From Phycisphaerae bacterium (lineage in GTDB: Bacteria; Planctomycetota; Phycisphaerae; UBA1845; CAIVHJ01), in contig JAJVHX010000012.1 in assembly GCA_022072405.1 (NCBI GenBank), forward strand, positions 273,807 to 337,806: DNA of 64,000 bases. The letters are read 5' to 3'. The notes below the pieces were generated by a model. That model saw only the letters and a program-made list of their open reading frames with translations, ran no database searches and had not been told where the DNA came from. Shown here one piece after another: positions 20,612-28,925 of this stretch; position 1 is the first letter of the stretch; each line of letters opens with the position of its first letter. Made by a program: the position numbers and the translations under genes.

Positions 20612-21346
20612 ATGGTGAAAAAGCATGTATGCAAGACGGGCGCCCCGGACTGGGTGCTGACTTATGGCGACATGATGAGCCTGCTGCTCTGCTTTTTCAT
20701 TTTGCTGGCGGCGATGAGCGAACTGCGCACGGATGATGAAAAGTTTCAGAAGGTGGTGGAATCGCTGCGAATGGCCTTCGGGTACAAGGGCGGCATGGGT
20801 GAGATTCCCTCGGATCTGCCGCCAGTGAATTCGCTGATCAAGAAACTGATGGAGATTGTCATTCCGGAAGACATCAAAACGATCGGTGAGTCGCCGGACA
20901 AAGGGCTGCAGGGTCGAACCTATCGCGTGACCTCGGTGCGCGAGGGCTTGAAGGTTACCTTCGGCGGGCGGTTGTTGTTTGAACGCTTCAGCGATCAACT
21001 GCTGCCGGGCGGTGAAGAGGTGCTCAAGGAATTCAGCGTTGATGCGGTGGGATTGCGAAACATGATTAATGTGCTGGGCCATACCACACCGGAGGATTTG
21101 CCGAGAGATTGTGGATTTACCGACAAGGATGAGCTGGCTTTCGCCCGGGCTAAAATGGTGCGCGACCTGCTTGTCCAGCAGGGCATCGAACCCGATCGCA
21201 TTCGCATCGGCAGTGTGGCGGATCGTGAACCACTGGTCCGCCAGGCCTATACCGAGGAAGCGCAAGTCCTCAATCGAACCGTGGAAATCGTGGTCAATGA
21301 ATCGTTGAGCAGCGAGTATCAGGGGGAGGTCTCAGGAAAGGATTAA
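20612..21346 (+). CDS. motB: Flagellar stator protein MotB
   Basis: A 244-residue protein with one N-terminal membrane helix and a C-terminal OmpA-like peptidoglycan-binding domain (FTDKDELAFARAKMVRDLL and IRIGSVADREPLV). The ion-carrying Asp is in PDWVLTYGDMMSLLLCFFIL. The DMMSLLLCFF pattern resembles the sodium-type PomB (DLMSLLMCFF) more than proton-type E. coli MotB. Sodium coupling is therefore possible but not shown. It follows motA and precedes fliL, its usual partner. Confidence 0.94.
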   Translation: MVKKHVCKTGAPDWVLTYGDMMSLLLCFFILLAAMSELRTDDEKFQKVVESLRMAFGYKGGMGEIPSDLPPVNSLIKKLMEIVIPEDIKTIGESPDKGLQGRTYRVTSVREGLKVTFGGRLLFERFSDQLLPGGEEVLKEFSVDAVGLRNMINVLGHTTPEDLPRDCGFTDKDELAFARAKMVRDLLVQQGIEPDRIRIGSVADREPLVRQAYTEEAQVLNRTVEIVVNESLSSEYQGEVSGKD

Positions 21347-21355
21347 GGTGCCGCG

Positions 21356-21934
21356 ATGTCAGAAGAGAAAAAACCAGCAGCAGCCAAAGAGGCTCCCAAA
21401 CCCGCCGCCGATGCGCCTGCACCTTTTGCCGACAAAAAGCGCAATATGATGACCATCATCGTCGTGGGTGTATTGATGACGGTGGAGGGAATCGGCATTG
21501 TCGCCGCGGTGAAGATGTTTGGAGGCGGTCCGGCGGAGACCGAAGCGGCGGCGGTGGGTGAGCATGGTGAAGGTGGCGCTGAGCAACTGGATGAACACGG
21601 CAACCCGCTGCCGGTGGAATCGGAAGTAGCGGTCATTGATCTGATGGCCTACAACAATAAGAGCGGCTACATGTATGTCTTTCAGATCAATGTTCAAGCC
21701 CTCATCGCCACCGAGCACCTGAAAAAAGTGACCGATCAGATCGAGTCCAAAAAGCAGACTATTCGAGACCGATATAGCAAAATTATCCGCGCTGCTGATC
21801 CTAAATACTTTGAAGAACCTGGTTTAGAGACGGTAAAACGCCAATTCAAGTATGAACTGGAGCAGATCCTGAATGATAAGACTTTGGTGAAAGAAATACT
21901 CTTACCGGAGTTTAATCAGTCGCGAGCCGATTAA
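21356..21934 (+). CDS. fliL: FliL-like stator-associated protein
   Basis: A 192-residue protein with a Lys/Ala/Pro-rich cytoplasmic N-terminus, one membrane helix (MMTIIVVGVLMTVEGIGIVA at about 31-50), an acidic Gly-rich linker and a periplasmic domain. That domain ends with FKYELEQILNDKTLVKEILL and then PEFNQS, the pattern of the FliL C-terminus. FliL rings surround MotB and support the stator. Similarity is low outside the last third, but size, topology and its place between motB and fliN support the name. Confidence 0.82.
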   Translation: MSEEKKPAAAKEAPKPAADAPAPFADKKRNMMTIIVVGVLMTVEGIGIVAAVKMFGGGPAETEAAAVGEHGEGGAEQLDEHGNPLPVESEVAVIDLMAYNNKSGYMYVFQINVQALIATEHLKKVTDQIESKKQTIRDRYSKIIRAADPKYFEEPGLETVKRQFKYELEQILNDKTLVKEILLPEFNQSRAD

Positions 21935-21997
21935 TATATATCGGACCAATGGCGTTATGGACGGCGCCACCCCAGGCCATGGAAAGGCGATCGAGAC

Positions 21998-22672
21998 ATG
22001 TCCGAAGCAGACAAACCACTGAGCCAGGAAGATATCGACGCGGCACTCGCCGGTCTGGGTAGCGAAACACCCAGCGCTCCGACACCCGCCCCCACGGGTG
22101 GAGCGGCAGCGGCGGAAGATGCGGCGGGTTTCAGCCAGGATGATATTGATGCGCTGTTAGCCCAGGCGGGTGATCTGGCGGGTAGTGTGCCGGAGGCCGC
22201 ACCCAGTGCTGCGGCGCCGGTCGCATCACCAGTTGCGGATGGGCGGCTCGATTCCTCCGGTCGACCCTATGACGAGTTTGCGGCAGCGATGGCGGAGGCG
22301 ATCGCGGAAGAAAAAAGCGGTGCGGATCCGATGCCGATGGCTGCTCCGCCTTCCGGATCACAGCCGATGGCCATGCCCGATTTCGGTGGCGGTGGTCGAT
22401 TGCCGGAACCCACCCAGCCGATCGATCTGCTTCGCGATGTCGATCTCGATGTGAAGATCGAGCTGGGTCGCAGTCGCATGTTGCTGGAGGATGTACTGCG
22501 GCTGGGTGAAGGCTCGGTGGTCGAACTGGATAAGCTGGCGGGCGACCCGGTGGATGTTTATGTGAATGACCGGCTGGTCGCGCGCGGGGAAGTGCTGGTA
22601 CTCAACGACAATTTCTGCGTTCGCGTCAACGAAATCATATCCGATGTTTCGCGGGAATTTCAGACCGCTTGA
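21998..22672 (+). CDS. fliN: Motor switch protein FliN with doubled FliM-type CheY-docking motif
   Basis: A 224-residue protein. The C-terminal ~75 residues are a SpoA domain of the FliN type ([20 protein letters not shown] ... [20 protein letters not shown]). The N-terminal half is unusual: it has [15 protein letters not shown] at about 7-21 and [14 protein letters not shown] at about 45-58, separated and followed by Ala/Pro linkers. LSQ-D/E-IDALL is the CheY-P-binding motif normally found at the start of FliM or FliY. No CheC-like phosphatase domain is present, so it is not a complete FliY. fliM, which normally lies between fliL and fliN, is absent from the window. Confidence 0.9.
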   Translation: MSEADKPLSQEDIDAALAGLGSETPSAPTPAPTGGAAAAEDAAGFSQDDIDALLAQAGDLAGSVPEAAPSAAAPVASPVADGRLDSSGRPYDEFAAAMAEAIAEEKSGADPMPMAAPPSGSQPMAMPDFGGGGRLPEPTQPIDLLRDVDLDVKIELGRSRMLLEDVLRLGEGSVVELDKLAGDPVDVYVNDRLVARGEVLVLNDNFCVRVNEIISDVSREFQTA

Positions 22673-22703
22673 GGGAGCGGTGTAGAGGAAAGAGGCCCAG
22701 ATC

Positions 22704-23432
22704 ATGAATCGCCTAACAATCAGGTTATCGGTCGTGGTGTGCGGTTGCTGGTTATCGTGGCTGCCGGCGGGATTGGCGAGCGCGCCCCCTACGGAAGCGG
22801 AAATATCACAGGCCAATACACCCACGCAGCTAGAGATGATTAACGAAACGGAACCCGCCGCGGCGCCGGCTGACCCGGCAACTACTGATACGGCGACCTC
22901 AGCCAGCCCGATTATTCGTCCGGGGAGCAAGCCGAAATCATCGGCAACACCGGCTGAGGGTGGTGTGGATCTGAATCGCGGCTGGTTGGCGCTGGCGGGG
23001 GTGCTGGGCATCATCGGTCTGGTGACCTGGGCATTACGTCGCTGGGGACCGGCGGCCCGGCTGGGCGGTGAGAGTGCGATCAAGATCATCGGTCGAACTT
23101 ATCTGGCACCCAAGCAGAGCCTGACACTCGTGCGGCTCGGGCGCCGAGTCCTGTTGCTGGGTGCAACCAGTGAACAGATCACCTGTCTGAGTCACATTGA
23201 GAATGATGATGAAGTAGCGGAATTGCTGGCCGCCAACAAATCGATCAAAAAAGCTCCGCGACAGGAATTTGATGGTCTGCTGGTGAAGGAGTTTGCGCAA
23301 TATGAAGAACCCGCTGCCGAGCCGCAGGTGACCGATGCCGGCCAGGCGGTCGATTATCTAGCCACACGCGAGGATCTGCGGGAATTGGTGCGCAAGGTGC
23401 AGGCAATGAATCACGAGAAGAAAGTCGGTTGA
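22704..23432 (+). CDS. fliO: FliO-like flagellar biosynthesis protein
   Basis: A 242-residue protein with an N-terminal signal or anchor segment (residues ~8-27), a Pro/Thr/Ala-rich linker, a membrane helix (WLALAGVLGIIGLVTWALRR) and the FliO core IIGRTYLAPKQSLTLVRLGR followed by RVLLLGATSEQITCL. A charged C-terminal tail extends beyond the usual FliO length. FliO helps assemble the FliP-FliQ-FliR export gate; the three gate genes follow directly. Confidence comes from the core motif plus order. Confidence 0.88.
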   Translation: MNRLTIRLSVVVCGCWLSWLPAGLASAPPTEAEISQANTPTQLEMINETEPAAAPADPATTDTATSASPIIRPGSKPKSSATPAEGGVDLNRGWLALAGVLGIIGLVTWALRRWGPAARLGGESAIKIIGRTYLAPKQSLTLVRLGRRVLLLGATSEQITCLSHIENDDEVAELLAANKSIKKAPRQEFDGLLVKEFAQYEEPAAEPQVTDAGQAVDYLATREDLRELVRKVQAMNHEKKVG

Positions 23433-23443
23433 AGTTTATCGGC

Positions 23444-23459
23444 TGGCACAATCAGAGCT
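23444..23459 (+). promoter_or_regulatory. Possible internal sigma-54 promoter before fliP
   Basis: TGGCACAATCAGAGCT has a perfect -24 half (TGGCAC) and the GC of the -12 half at the correct spacing, but the TT before GC is replaced by GA. It ends 23 bases before the fliP start codon, which would give a very short leader overlapping the ribosome site. It may be a chance match. Confidence 0.3.
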
Positions 23460-23482
23460 GATGGCGCTAAGGAGTAGCGCAG

Positions 23483-24307
23483 ATGTTCGAGCATGGAGGC
23501 TCACCACGACGAAGTTTGGCGATGGCGCTGGGGCTGATGCTCCTGCTGCCCGCGGGTACGCTGGCGCAGAGTACGACCGCCCCGCCGGTGATAGATAATC
23601 CCTTTAACATTCCCGACGTTCAACAGATTTTACCGGCGGCGAAAGATTCAGCCGGGGTCAGTTCGGCGCTGCAGATTTTTGTGATCCTGACGGTGCTGAC
23701 CATCGTGCCCTCGATTCTGATCATGATGACCAGCTTCGCCCGGATCATGATCGTGCTGGCTTTATTGCGTCAGGCTTTGGGCGTGCCACAGTTGCCGCCG
23801 TCACAGATTATTGTGGGTTTGTCTATGTTTCTGACCATGCTGGTGATGGCGCCGGCGTGGGGGCGGATCAAGTCTGAGGCGCTCGATCCCTACCTCAATA
23901 ATCAGATGTTGCAGCGGGAAGCGGCGGATCGCGCCATGGGCCACCTCCGCGATTTCATGTATTACCAGATCGAAAAAACCGGCAACCAGGAGGATATCTA
24001 CCTCTTTCTGGAATACAGCCGCAAAGCGCCGATCGACCCGAACGAAACCGTGCGGCTGGATGATGTACCCTCCACTGCGTTGATACCCGCCTTCGTGCTG
24101 AGCGAGCTGAAGACGGCCTTTATTCTGGGTTTTCAGATTTATCTGCCCTTCCTGGTCATCGACATGGTAATCAGTTCCATACTGATCAGCATGGGCATGA
24201 TGATGCTGCCACCGGTAATGATCTCGCTGCCCTTCAAGTTGCTGCTTTTTGTGCTGGCGGATGGGTGGCATCTGGTGGTGGGTAATCTGCTGGAAAGTTT
24301 TGCGTGA
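23483..24307 (+). CDS. fliP: Flagellar export gate protein FliP
   Basis: A 274-residue core component of the type III export channel. A cleavable signal peptide ends near residue 28 (LPAGTLAQ). The conserved parts are SFARIMIVLALLRQALGVPQ, PPSQIIVGLSMFLTMLVMAP and, in the second half, FVLSELKTAFILGFQIYLPF, followed by MGMMMLPPVMISLPFKLLLF. AAGGAG precedes the ATG. fliQ follows after a 61-base gap that contains a palindromic element. Confidence 0.97.
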   Translation: MFEHGGSPRRSLAMALGLMLLLPAGTLAQSTTAPPVIDNPFNIPDVQQILPAAKDSAGVSSALQIFVILTVLTIVPSILIMMTSFARIMIVLALLRQALGVPQLPPSQIIVGLSMFLTMLVMAPAWGRIKSEALDPYLNNQMLQREAADRAMGHLRDFMYYQIEKTGNQEDIYLFLEYSRKAPIDPNETVRLDDVPSTALIPAFVLSELKTAFILGFQIYLPFLVIDMVISSILISMGMMMLPPVMISLPFKLLLFVLADGWHLVVGNLLESFA

Positions 24308-24327
24308 GCGTCGATTGAGGTTGAAGA

Positions 24328-24355
24328 TCCGCGCGGGCTGAAGCACGCGGCTCGA
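24328..24355 (+). repeat. Dispersed palindromic element, copy 4
   Basis: Core GCGCGGGCTGAAGCACGCGG then CTCGA, lying in the gap between fliP and fliQ. It starts about 20 bases after the fliP stop (TGA). One arm has an A substitution. Confidence 0.6.
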
Positions 24356-24368
24356 TTGGAGTTCAGAG

Positions 24369-24629
24369 ATGGGATTGGACTATGCATTGGATCTGGGCCG
24401 CGATGCGTTTTTCACCGCCTTTATTATTTCGGCACCGATTCTGCTGATCGGGCTGGTGGTGGGGTTGGTGATCTCGTTGTTTCAGGCGGTGACGCAGCTT
24501 CATGAACAGACGCTGACATTTGTGCCCAAGATCATCGCCATGTTCGGAGCAGCGGCATTATTTATTCCCTGGATCGCCACGCAGATTCTGGATTATTCCG
24601 TGAAGCTGTTTGGCCAGTCACCGTGGTGA
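24369..24629 (+). CDS. fliQ: Flagellar export gate protein FliQ
   Basis: An 86-residue protein with two membrane helices. Family-typical stretches are LLIGLVVGLVISLFQAVTQL (about 25-44) and HEQTLTFVPKIIAMFGAAAL. Length is normal. The ribosome site GGAG stands seven bases before the ATG. It forms the export channel with FliP and FliR, which flank it. Confidence 0.96.
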   Translation: MGLDYALDLGRDAFFTAFIISAPILLIGLVVGLVISLFQAVTQLHEQTLTFVPKIIAMFGAAALFIPWIATQILDYSVKLFGQSPW

Positions 24630-24742
24630 ATGCAGAAAGAGGCGGCAGAGAACGAATGCCAACGTATGAGGTGTGGATAGTGAGTGAATAGTGAATCGGG
24701 GATTGAGGGACGGCGGAGTGAACAGAGGAGTGAATCGGAGCG

Positions 24743-25522
24743 ATGCCTTGGCCCATGTTCGACATGTACATCAGCCTGCCGGTCTTTTTCCTGGTGCTGG
24801 GACGCATCACCGGGTTGATGATCACGGCGCCTTTATATGGCAGCCTGCTGATTCCCACGCAGCTCAAGGCGCTCTTGGCGTTGGCGATCAGCGTGCTGGT
24901 TTTTCCACTGGTGCAGCCGGTGATGCCCGTGACGGTGAGCTGGCCGATGGTGTTGAGCGGCATGGTGGGCGAACTGCTCATCGGGCTGGTGCTGGGAATG
25001 GGATTGAACACCGTGCTTCTGGCCACGCAGATGGGCGGGATGATCATCGGGCAGCAGGCGGGGCTGAGTCTGGCCGAAGCCTACGACCCCAATACCGAAG
25101 TGCAATCGTCGGTGATCGGCGAAATCTATTTCTGGACTGCGACGGTCATGTTCCTGATGCTGGGTGGACATCGGCTGTTGATGAAGGCGTTGCTGGACAC
25201 CTTCGCCACATTGCCGCCGATGCAGTTTCAGATGGAACCGGAAGTAATGAGCCTGATGGCCGAGCTGATGATGAATTCGCTGGTGTTTGCAGTGCGGCTG
25301 GCGGGTCCGGCAATTCTCGCACTTTTGATCGCCAAAAGCACCATGGGCTTTTTATCCCGCACCATGCCGCAGTTGCATATTCTGTCGGTCGGCTTTGCGA
25401 TCTTCGTGGGCGGAGCGATGGTGATCTGTGGATGGCAGATGGACCTGCTCGATGATCTGCTGGTGCAGTATTCGCAGGAAGCATTCGATCTGGTGCGCGC
25501 GGTCCTGCGGCTGAATGGTTGA
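24743..25522 (+). CDS. fliR: Flagellar export gate protein FliR
   Basis: A 259-residue protein with about six hydrophobic helices. FliR landmarks are RITGLMITAPLYGSLLIPTQ, GELLIGLVLGMGLNTVLLAT and QMGGMIIGQQAGLSLAEAYD, followed by PNTEVQSSVIGEIY. GAGGAG lies about ten bases before the ATG. The preceding 113-base gap contains a few AGTGAAT repeats of no clear function. flhB starts 14 bases after the stop, as in many export clusters. Confidence 0.95.
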   Translation: MPWPMFDMYISLPVFFLVLGRITGLMITAPLYGSLLIPTQLKALLALAISVLVFPLVQPVMPVTVSWPMVLSGMVGELLIGLVLGMGLNTVLLATQMGGMIIGQQAGLSLAEAYDPNTEVQSSVIGEIYFWTATVMFLMLGGHRLLMKALLDTFATLPPMQFQMEPEVMSLMAELMMNSLVFAVRLAGPAILALLIAKSTMGFLSRTMPQLHILSVGFAIFVGGAMVICGWQMDLLDDLLVQYSQEAFDLVRAVLRLNG

Positions 25523-25536
25523 AGGAGTGACGAGTC

Positions 25537-26622
25537 GTGGCGGAAGCGGATGATGCCGAAAGAACCGAAGCACCGACTCCGCGTCGGTTGCAGGAAGCCC
25601 GCGAACGGGGCCAGGTGGCTAAGAGCCAGGACCTGACCGCCGGCATCATGTTATTGCTGGCGCTGATCTGGCTGCAGCAGTTCGGGCAGCAGTTGTTCAA
25701 GGGCTTGTATCAACTGACCGCCTATCTGCTGGGCGATACGGCTGAGCCGCTGCTGCAGGCAGAAGGATTAACCCCGCTGGCCATCGCGGTGGTGGGGCAG
25801 ATGTCCTGGATGATGTTACCCATGCTGCTGGGATTGATGGTGGTGGGCGTATTGGTGGTGCTGCTGCAGACCGGCTTTTTATACACGCTCTATCCATTGA
25901 AGCCGGACCTGAACAAGATCAATCCGCTCAAGGGACTGCAACGGATATTCTCCAGCCAGACGCTGGTGCTGCTGCTGATCAATTGTGCCAAGCTGGGGAT
26001 TGTCGGAGCGGTGGTTTATTACACACTGGTCGATGATATCGATCGGATGCTGATGGTCAGCACGCTTTCCTTCGGAGCGATGTTTCAACTGAGTGCGGAG
26101 ATATTTTTCCGGCTGGCGTTTCGGGTGGCGGTGCTGCTGCTGATTCTTGGAATTATCGATTGGATTTATCAGCGCTATAAGCATGCCCGCAGCCTGCGGA
26201 TGACCAAGGAAGAGATCAAGGAAGAGATGCGGCGGATGGAGGGTGACCCGCTGATGAAACGACGGCGACGCGAAGTGCAGATGAAACTGGCGATGCAGCG
26301 GTTGCGGCGGGTCGTGCCGCAGGCGGATGTGGTGGTGACCAACCCGACGCACTATGCAGTGGCCTTGCAGTATGACGCCGCCCGGATGGCGGCGCCGAAG
26401 GTGATCGCCAAGGGTGAGGATTTTCTGGCCCAGCGCATCCGCGAACTGGCGATAGCGGCGGGCGTGCCGGTGATTGAGCGCAAACCGCTCGCCCAGGCGC
26501 TGTACAAACTGGTGGAAATCGGTCAGGAAGTGCCGCCCAGCCTCTATCGAGCAGTGGCGGAAGTGCTGGCGTATGTCTACGAACTATCCGGCAAACGCCG
26601 GCAATTGATGAATGCCGGATAA
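25537..26622 (+). CDS. flhB: Export gate switch protein FlhB (GTG start)
   Basis: A 361-residue protein with four membrane helices and a cytoplasmic domain that cuts itself at NPTH (here VVTNPTHYAVALQYD, about 267-281). The N-terminus ERTEAPTPRRLQEARERGQV is diagnostic. The cleaved form switches export from hook to filament proteins after the FliK signal. The start is GTG at 25537, with GAAGGAG about 14 bases upstream. Confidence 0.97.
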   Translation: MAEADDAERTEAPTPRRLQEARERGQVAKSQDLTAGIMLLLALIWLQQFGQQLFKGLYQLTAYLLGDTAEPLLQAEGLTPLAIAVVGQMSWMMLPMLLGLMVVGVLVVLLQTGFLYTLYPLKPDLNKINPLKGLQRIFSSQTLVLLLINCAKLGIVGAVVYYTLVDDIDRMLMVSTLSFGAMFQLSAEIFFRLAFRVAVLLLILGIIDWIYQRYKHARSLRMTKEEIKEEMRRMEGDPLMKRRRREVQMKLAMQRLRRVVPQADVVVTNPTHYAVALQYDAARMAAPKVIAKGEDFLAQRIRELAIAAGVPVIERKPLAQALYKLVEIGQEVPPSLYRAVAEVLAYVYELSGKRRQLMNAG

Positions 26623-26667
26623 TTATCATGACGGAGTCGCGGAGTACTGGAGATGCGCAGCAGGAGA

Positions 26668-26735
26668 AATTTCAGATTTGATATCACAGTAATCGAATTT
26701 GAAAGTTCAGATTTCAGATTTGAATTTCAGAATTC
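26668..26735. repeat. AT-rich TTCAGATTT repeat tract between flhB and flhA
   Basis: TTTCAGATTTGA occurs at 26670-26681, then TTCAGATTTCAGATTTGAAT and TTTCAGAATTC at 26706-26735. The tract contains overlapping direct and inverted copies of TTCAGA. It lies in the 173-base gap between flhB and flhA and stands out from the GC-rich surroundings. No protein or RNA gene is recognised. Confidence 0.5.
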
Positions 26736-26795
26736 GGATTAGATCAGACTTCGTGCCTCAGGGTCTCCGAGGTGAGCAAGGGATAGTGAATCGAT

Positions 26796-28925
26796 ATGGT
26801 GAATATACCAGCCATTAATGCCGGCCCCCTGGCGAACGGGCTGCAACTGTTGCAGAAGCATCGCAATCTGCTGCTGCCGATCGGCGTGCTGGGGCTGGTC
26901 TTTGTCGTGCTGGTGCCGCTGCCGACCTGGGCGCTGGATTTCCTGCTGGTGCTCAACATTACCCTGTCGGCGCTGATTCTGCTGACGGTGATGTATGTGA
27001 ACAGTCCGCTGGAATTGTCGGTGTTTCCATCGCTGCTGCTGGGTACGGCTTTATTCCGGCTGGTGCTCAATATAGCCAGTACGCGGTTGATCCTGACGAA
27101 TGCCGAAGCCGGAACGGCTGCGGCCGGTCGGGTGATCGAAACATTCGGCAAGTTTGTAGCGGGCGGTTCGCTGGCGATCGGTGTCGTGATCTTCATCATC
27201 ATTGTGGTGATACAGTTTGTGGTCATCACCAAAGGTGCGACGCGGATCGCCGAAGTGGCAGCGCGATTTACACTGGACGGCATGCCGGGCAAGCAGATGG
27301 CGGTCGATGCGGATCTGAATACCGGGGCGATTACGGAAGAAGAAGCCCGCCGCCGCCGCAAGGAGATCACCCGCGAGGCCGATTTCTACGGAGCGATGGA
27401 TGGTGCCAGCAAGTTCGTCCGGGGCGACGCCATTGCCGGTATCATCATCACGATGATCAATATCCTGGGCGGTTTTTACGTCGGGATGGTGGAGGTGGAG
27501 CCGCCGTACAGCTTCCATGATACGCTGCATATCTTCACCACGCTGACCATCGGTGACGGTCTGGTGTCGCAGATTCCGGCGTTTATAGTGTCGCTGGCGG
27601 CGGCGATGATCGTCAGCCGCAGTGTCTCGACCAGCAGTTTCGGCGAAGAGCTGCTTTCGCAGATCACCTCCCGACCGATCGCGCTGGGTCTGACCGGGGT
27701 GTTCCTGGCTACGTTGCTGATCACGCCGCTGCCGAAACTGCCGCTGCTGCTGATGATTAGCGGTATGGGCGGAGTCACTTATTTTCTGCGTTCTGGCAAG
27801 GTGAAGCAGGAGCAGGCCCTGAAGGTAAAGGCTCGCGCTGAAAAGAAGCCGGAAGAAAAACCGGAAACGCTGCTCACCGTTGATCCCATGGAGCTGGAAG
27901 TGGGTTACGGTCTGGTCAAGCTGGTGGACCGCAAACAGGGCGGTGATCTGCTGGAGCGGATCGCCAACATCCGCCGGCAGCAGGCGCTGGAGCTGGGCAT
28001 TCTCGTTCCTCCGGTGCGTATCCGTGACAACATTCAGCTGGAACCCAATCAGTATGCGATCAAGCTGCGCGGCGTGCAGGTGGCCAAGGGTGAAACGTTG
28101 CCCGGGCATCTGTTGGCCATCGATTCGGGCATGGTCAGCGAACGGATACACGGCATTGAAACGCGCGAGCCGGCGTTTGGATTGGCGGCGCTGTGGATTA
28201 CCCCCGATCAGCGGCAGATCGCCGAGCATCGCAATTACACCGTAGTGGAATCATCGAGCGTGCTGGCGACCCATCTGACTGAAGTGATCAAACAATATGC
28301 TGATGAACTGCTGACTCGTGATCAGGTGTCGCGTCTGATCGACAGCCTGAAGGAGAAATCACCCAAGCTGGTGGAGGAAGTGATCCCCAACGTGCTCAAG
28401 CTGGGTGAAGTGCAGAAGGTGCTGCAGTTGCTTTTGCGCGAACGTGTGCCGGTGCGTGATCTGGAAGTGGTCCTGGAGACACTGGGCGACTGGGCCAGCC
28501 GTACGAAGGATCCGGAGATTCTGACTGAATACGTGCGGAATTCGCTGGCTCGAACCATCTGTCAGTTATACATGGGTCGTGACCTCAGGATTTCCTGTGT
28601 GACTTTAGACCCGCGGCTGGAAGATTACATCAATCGACATCTGGATCGTACCGATCGAGGCACGCTGCTGACCATGCCGCCCGCCCGTCAGAACAAACTG
28701 GTGGAACTGATTCGCAACGAGGTGGAAAAGGCCATGTCCGGCAGTCCGGGGAGGACGATCGTGCTGCTCTGTTCTCCCCAAGTGCGTGGCTGGGTTCGGC
28801 GAATGATAGAAAATGCCCTGCCCCAGATTGCGGTGCTGGGCTTCAATGAAATCGTGAGAGGTGTGGAACTGGAATCCAAGGGAATGGTGGTAGGAAGCCA
28901 TGAATTTGAAGACTTATCGAGCTGA
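26796..28925 (+). CDS. flhA: Flagellar export gate protein FlhA
   Basis: A 709-residue protein forming the nonameric export ring. The N-terminal half has about eight membrane helices. It carries the FHIPEP-type signature TRIAEVAARFTLDGMPGKQM followed by AVDADLNTGAITEEEARRRR, and FVRGDAIAGIIITMINILGG. The cytoplasmic C-terminal half binds FliI/FliJ and chaperones (VEEVIPNVLKLGEVQKVLQL). The last 26 bases overlap the start of flhF, so the two genes are likely translationally linked. Confidence 0.98.
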   Translation: MVNIPAINAGPLANGLQLLQKHRNLLLPIGVLGLVFVVLVPLPTWALDFLLVLNITLSALILLTVMYVNSPLELSVFPSLLLGTALFRLVLNIASTRLILTNAEAGTAAAGRVIETFGKFVAGGSLAIGVVIFIIIVVIQFVVITKGATRIAEVAARFTLDGMPGKQMAVDADLNTGAITEEEARRRRKEITREADFYGAMDGASKFVRGDAIAGIIITMINILGGFYVGMVEVEPPYSFHDTLHIFTTLTIGDGLVSQIPAFIVSLAAAMIVSRSVSTSSFGEELLSQITSRPIALGLTGVFLATLLITPLPKLPLLLMISGMGGVTYFLRSGKVKQEQALKVKARAEKKPEEKPETLLTVDPMELEVGYGLVKLVDRKQGGDLLERIANIRRQQALELGILVPPVRIRDNIQLEPNQYAIKLRGVQVAKGETLPGHLLAIDSGMVSERIHGIETREPAFGLAALWITPDQRQIAEHRNYTVVESSSVLATHLTEVIKQYADELLTRDQVSRLIDSLKEKSPKLVEEVIPNVLKLGEVQKVLQLLLRERVPVRDLEVVLETLGDWASRTKDPEILTEYVRNSLARTICQLYMGRDLRISCVTLDPRLEDYINRHLDRTDRGTLLTMPPARQNKLVELIRNEVEKAMSGSPGRTIVLLCSPQVRGWVRRMIENALPQIAVLGFNEIVRGVELESKGMVVGSHEFEDLSS

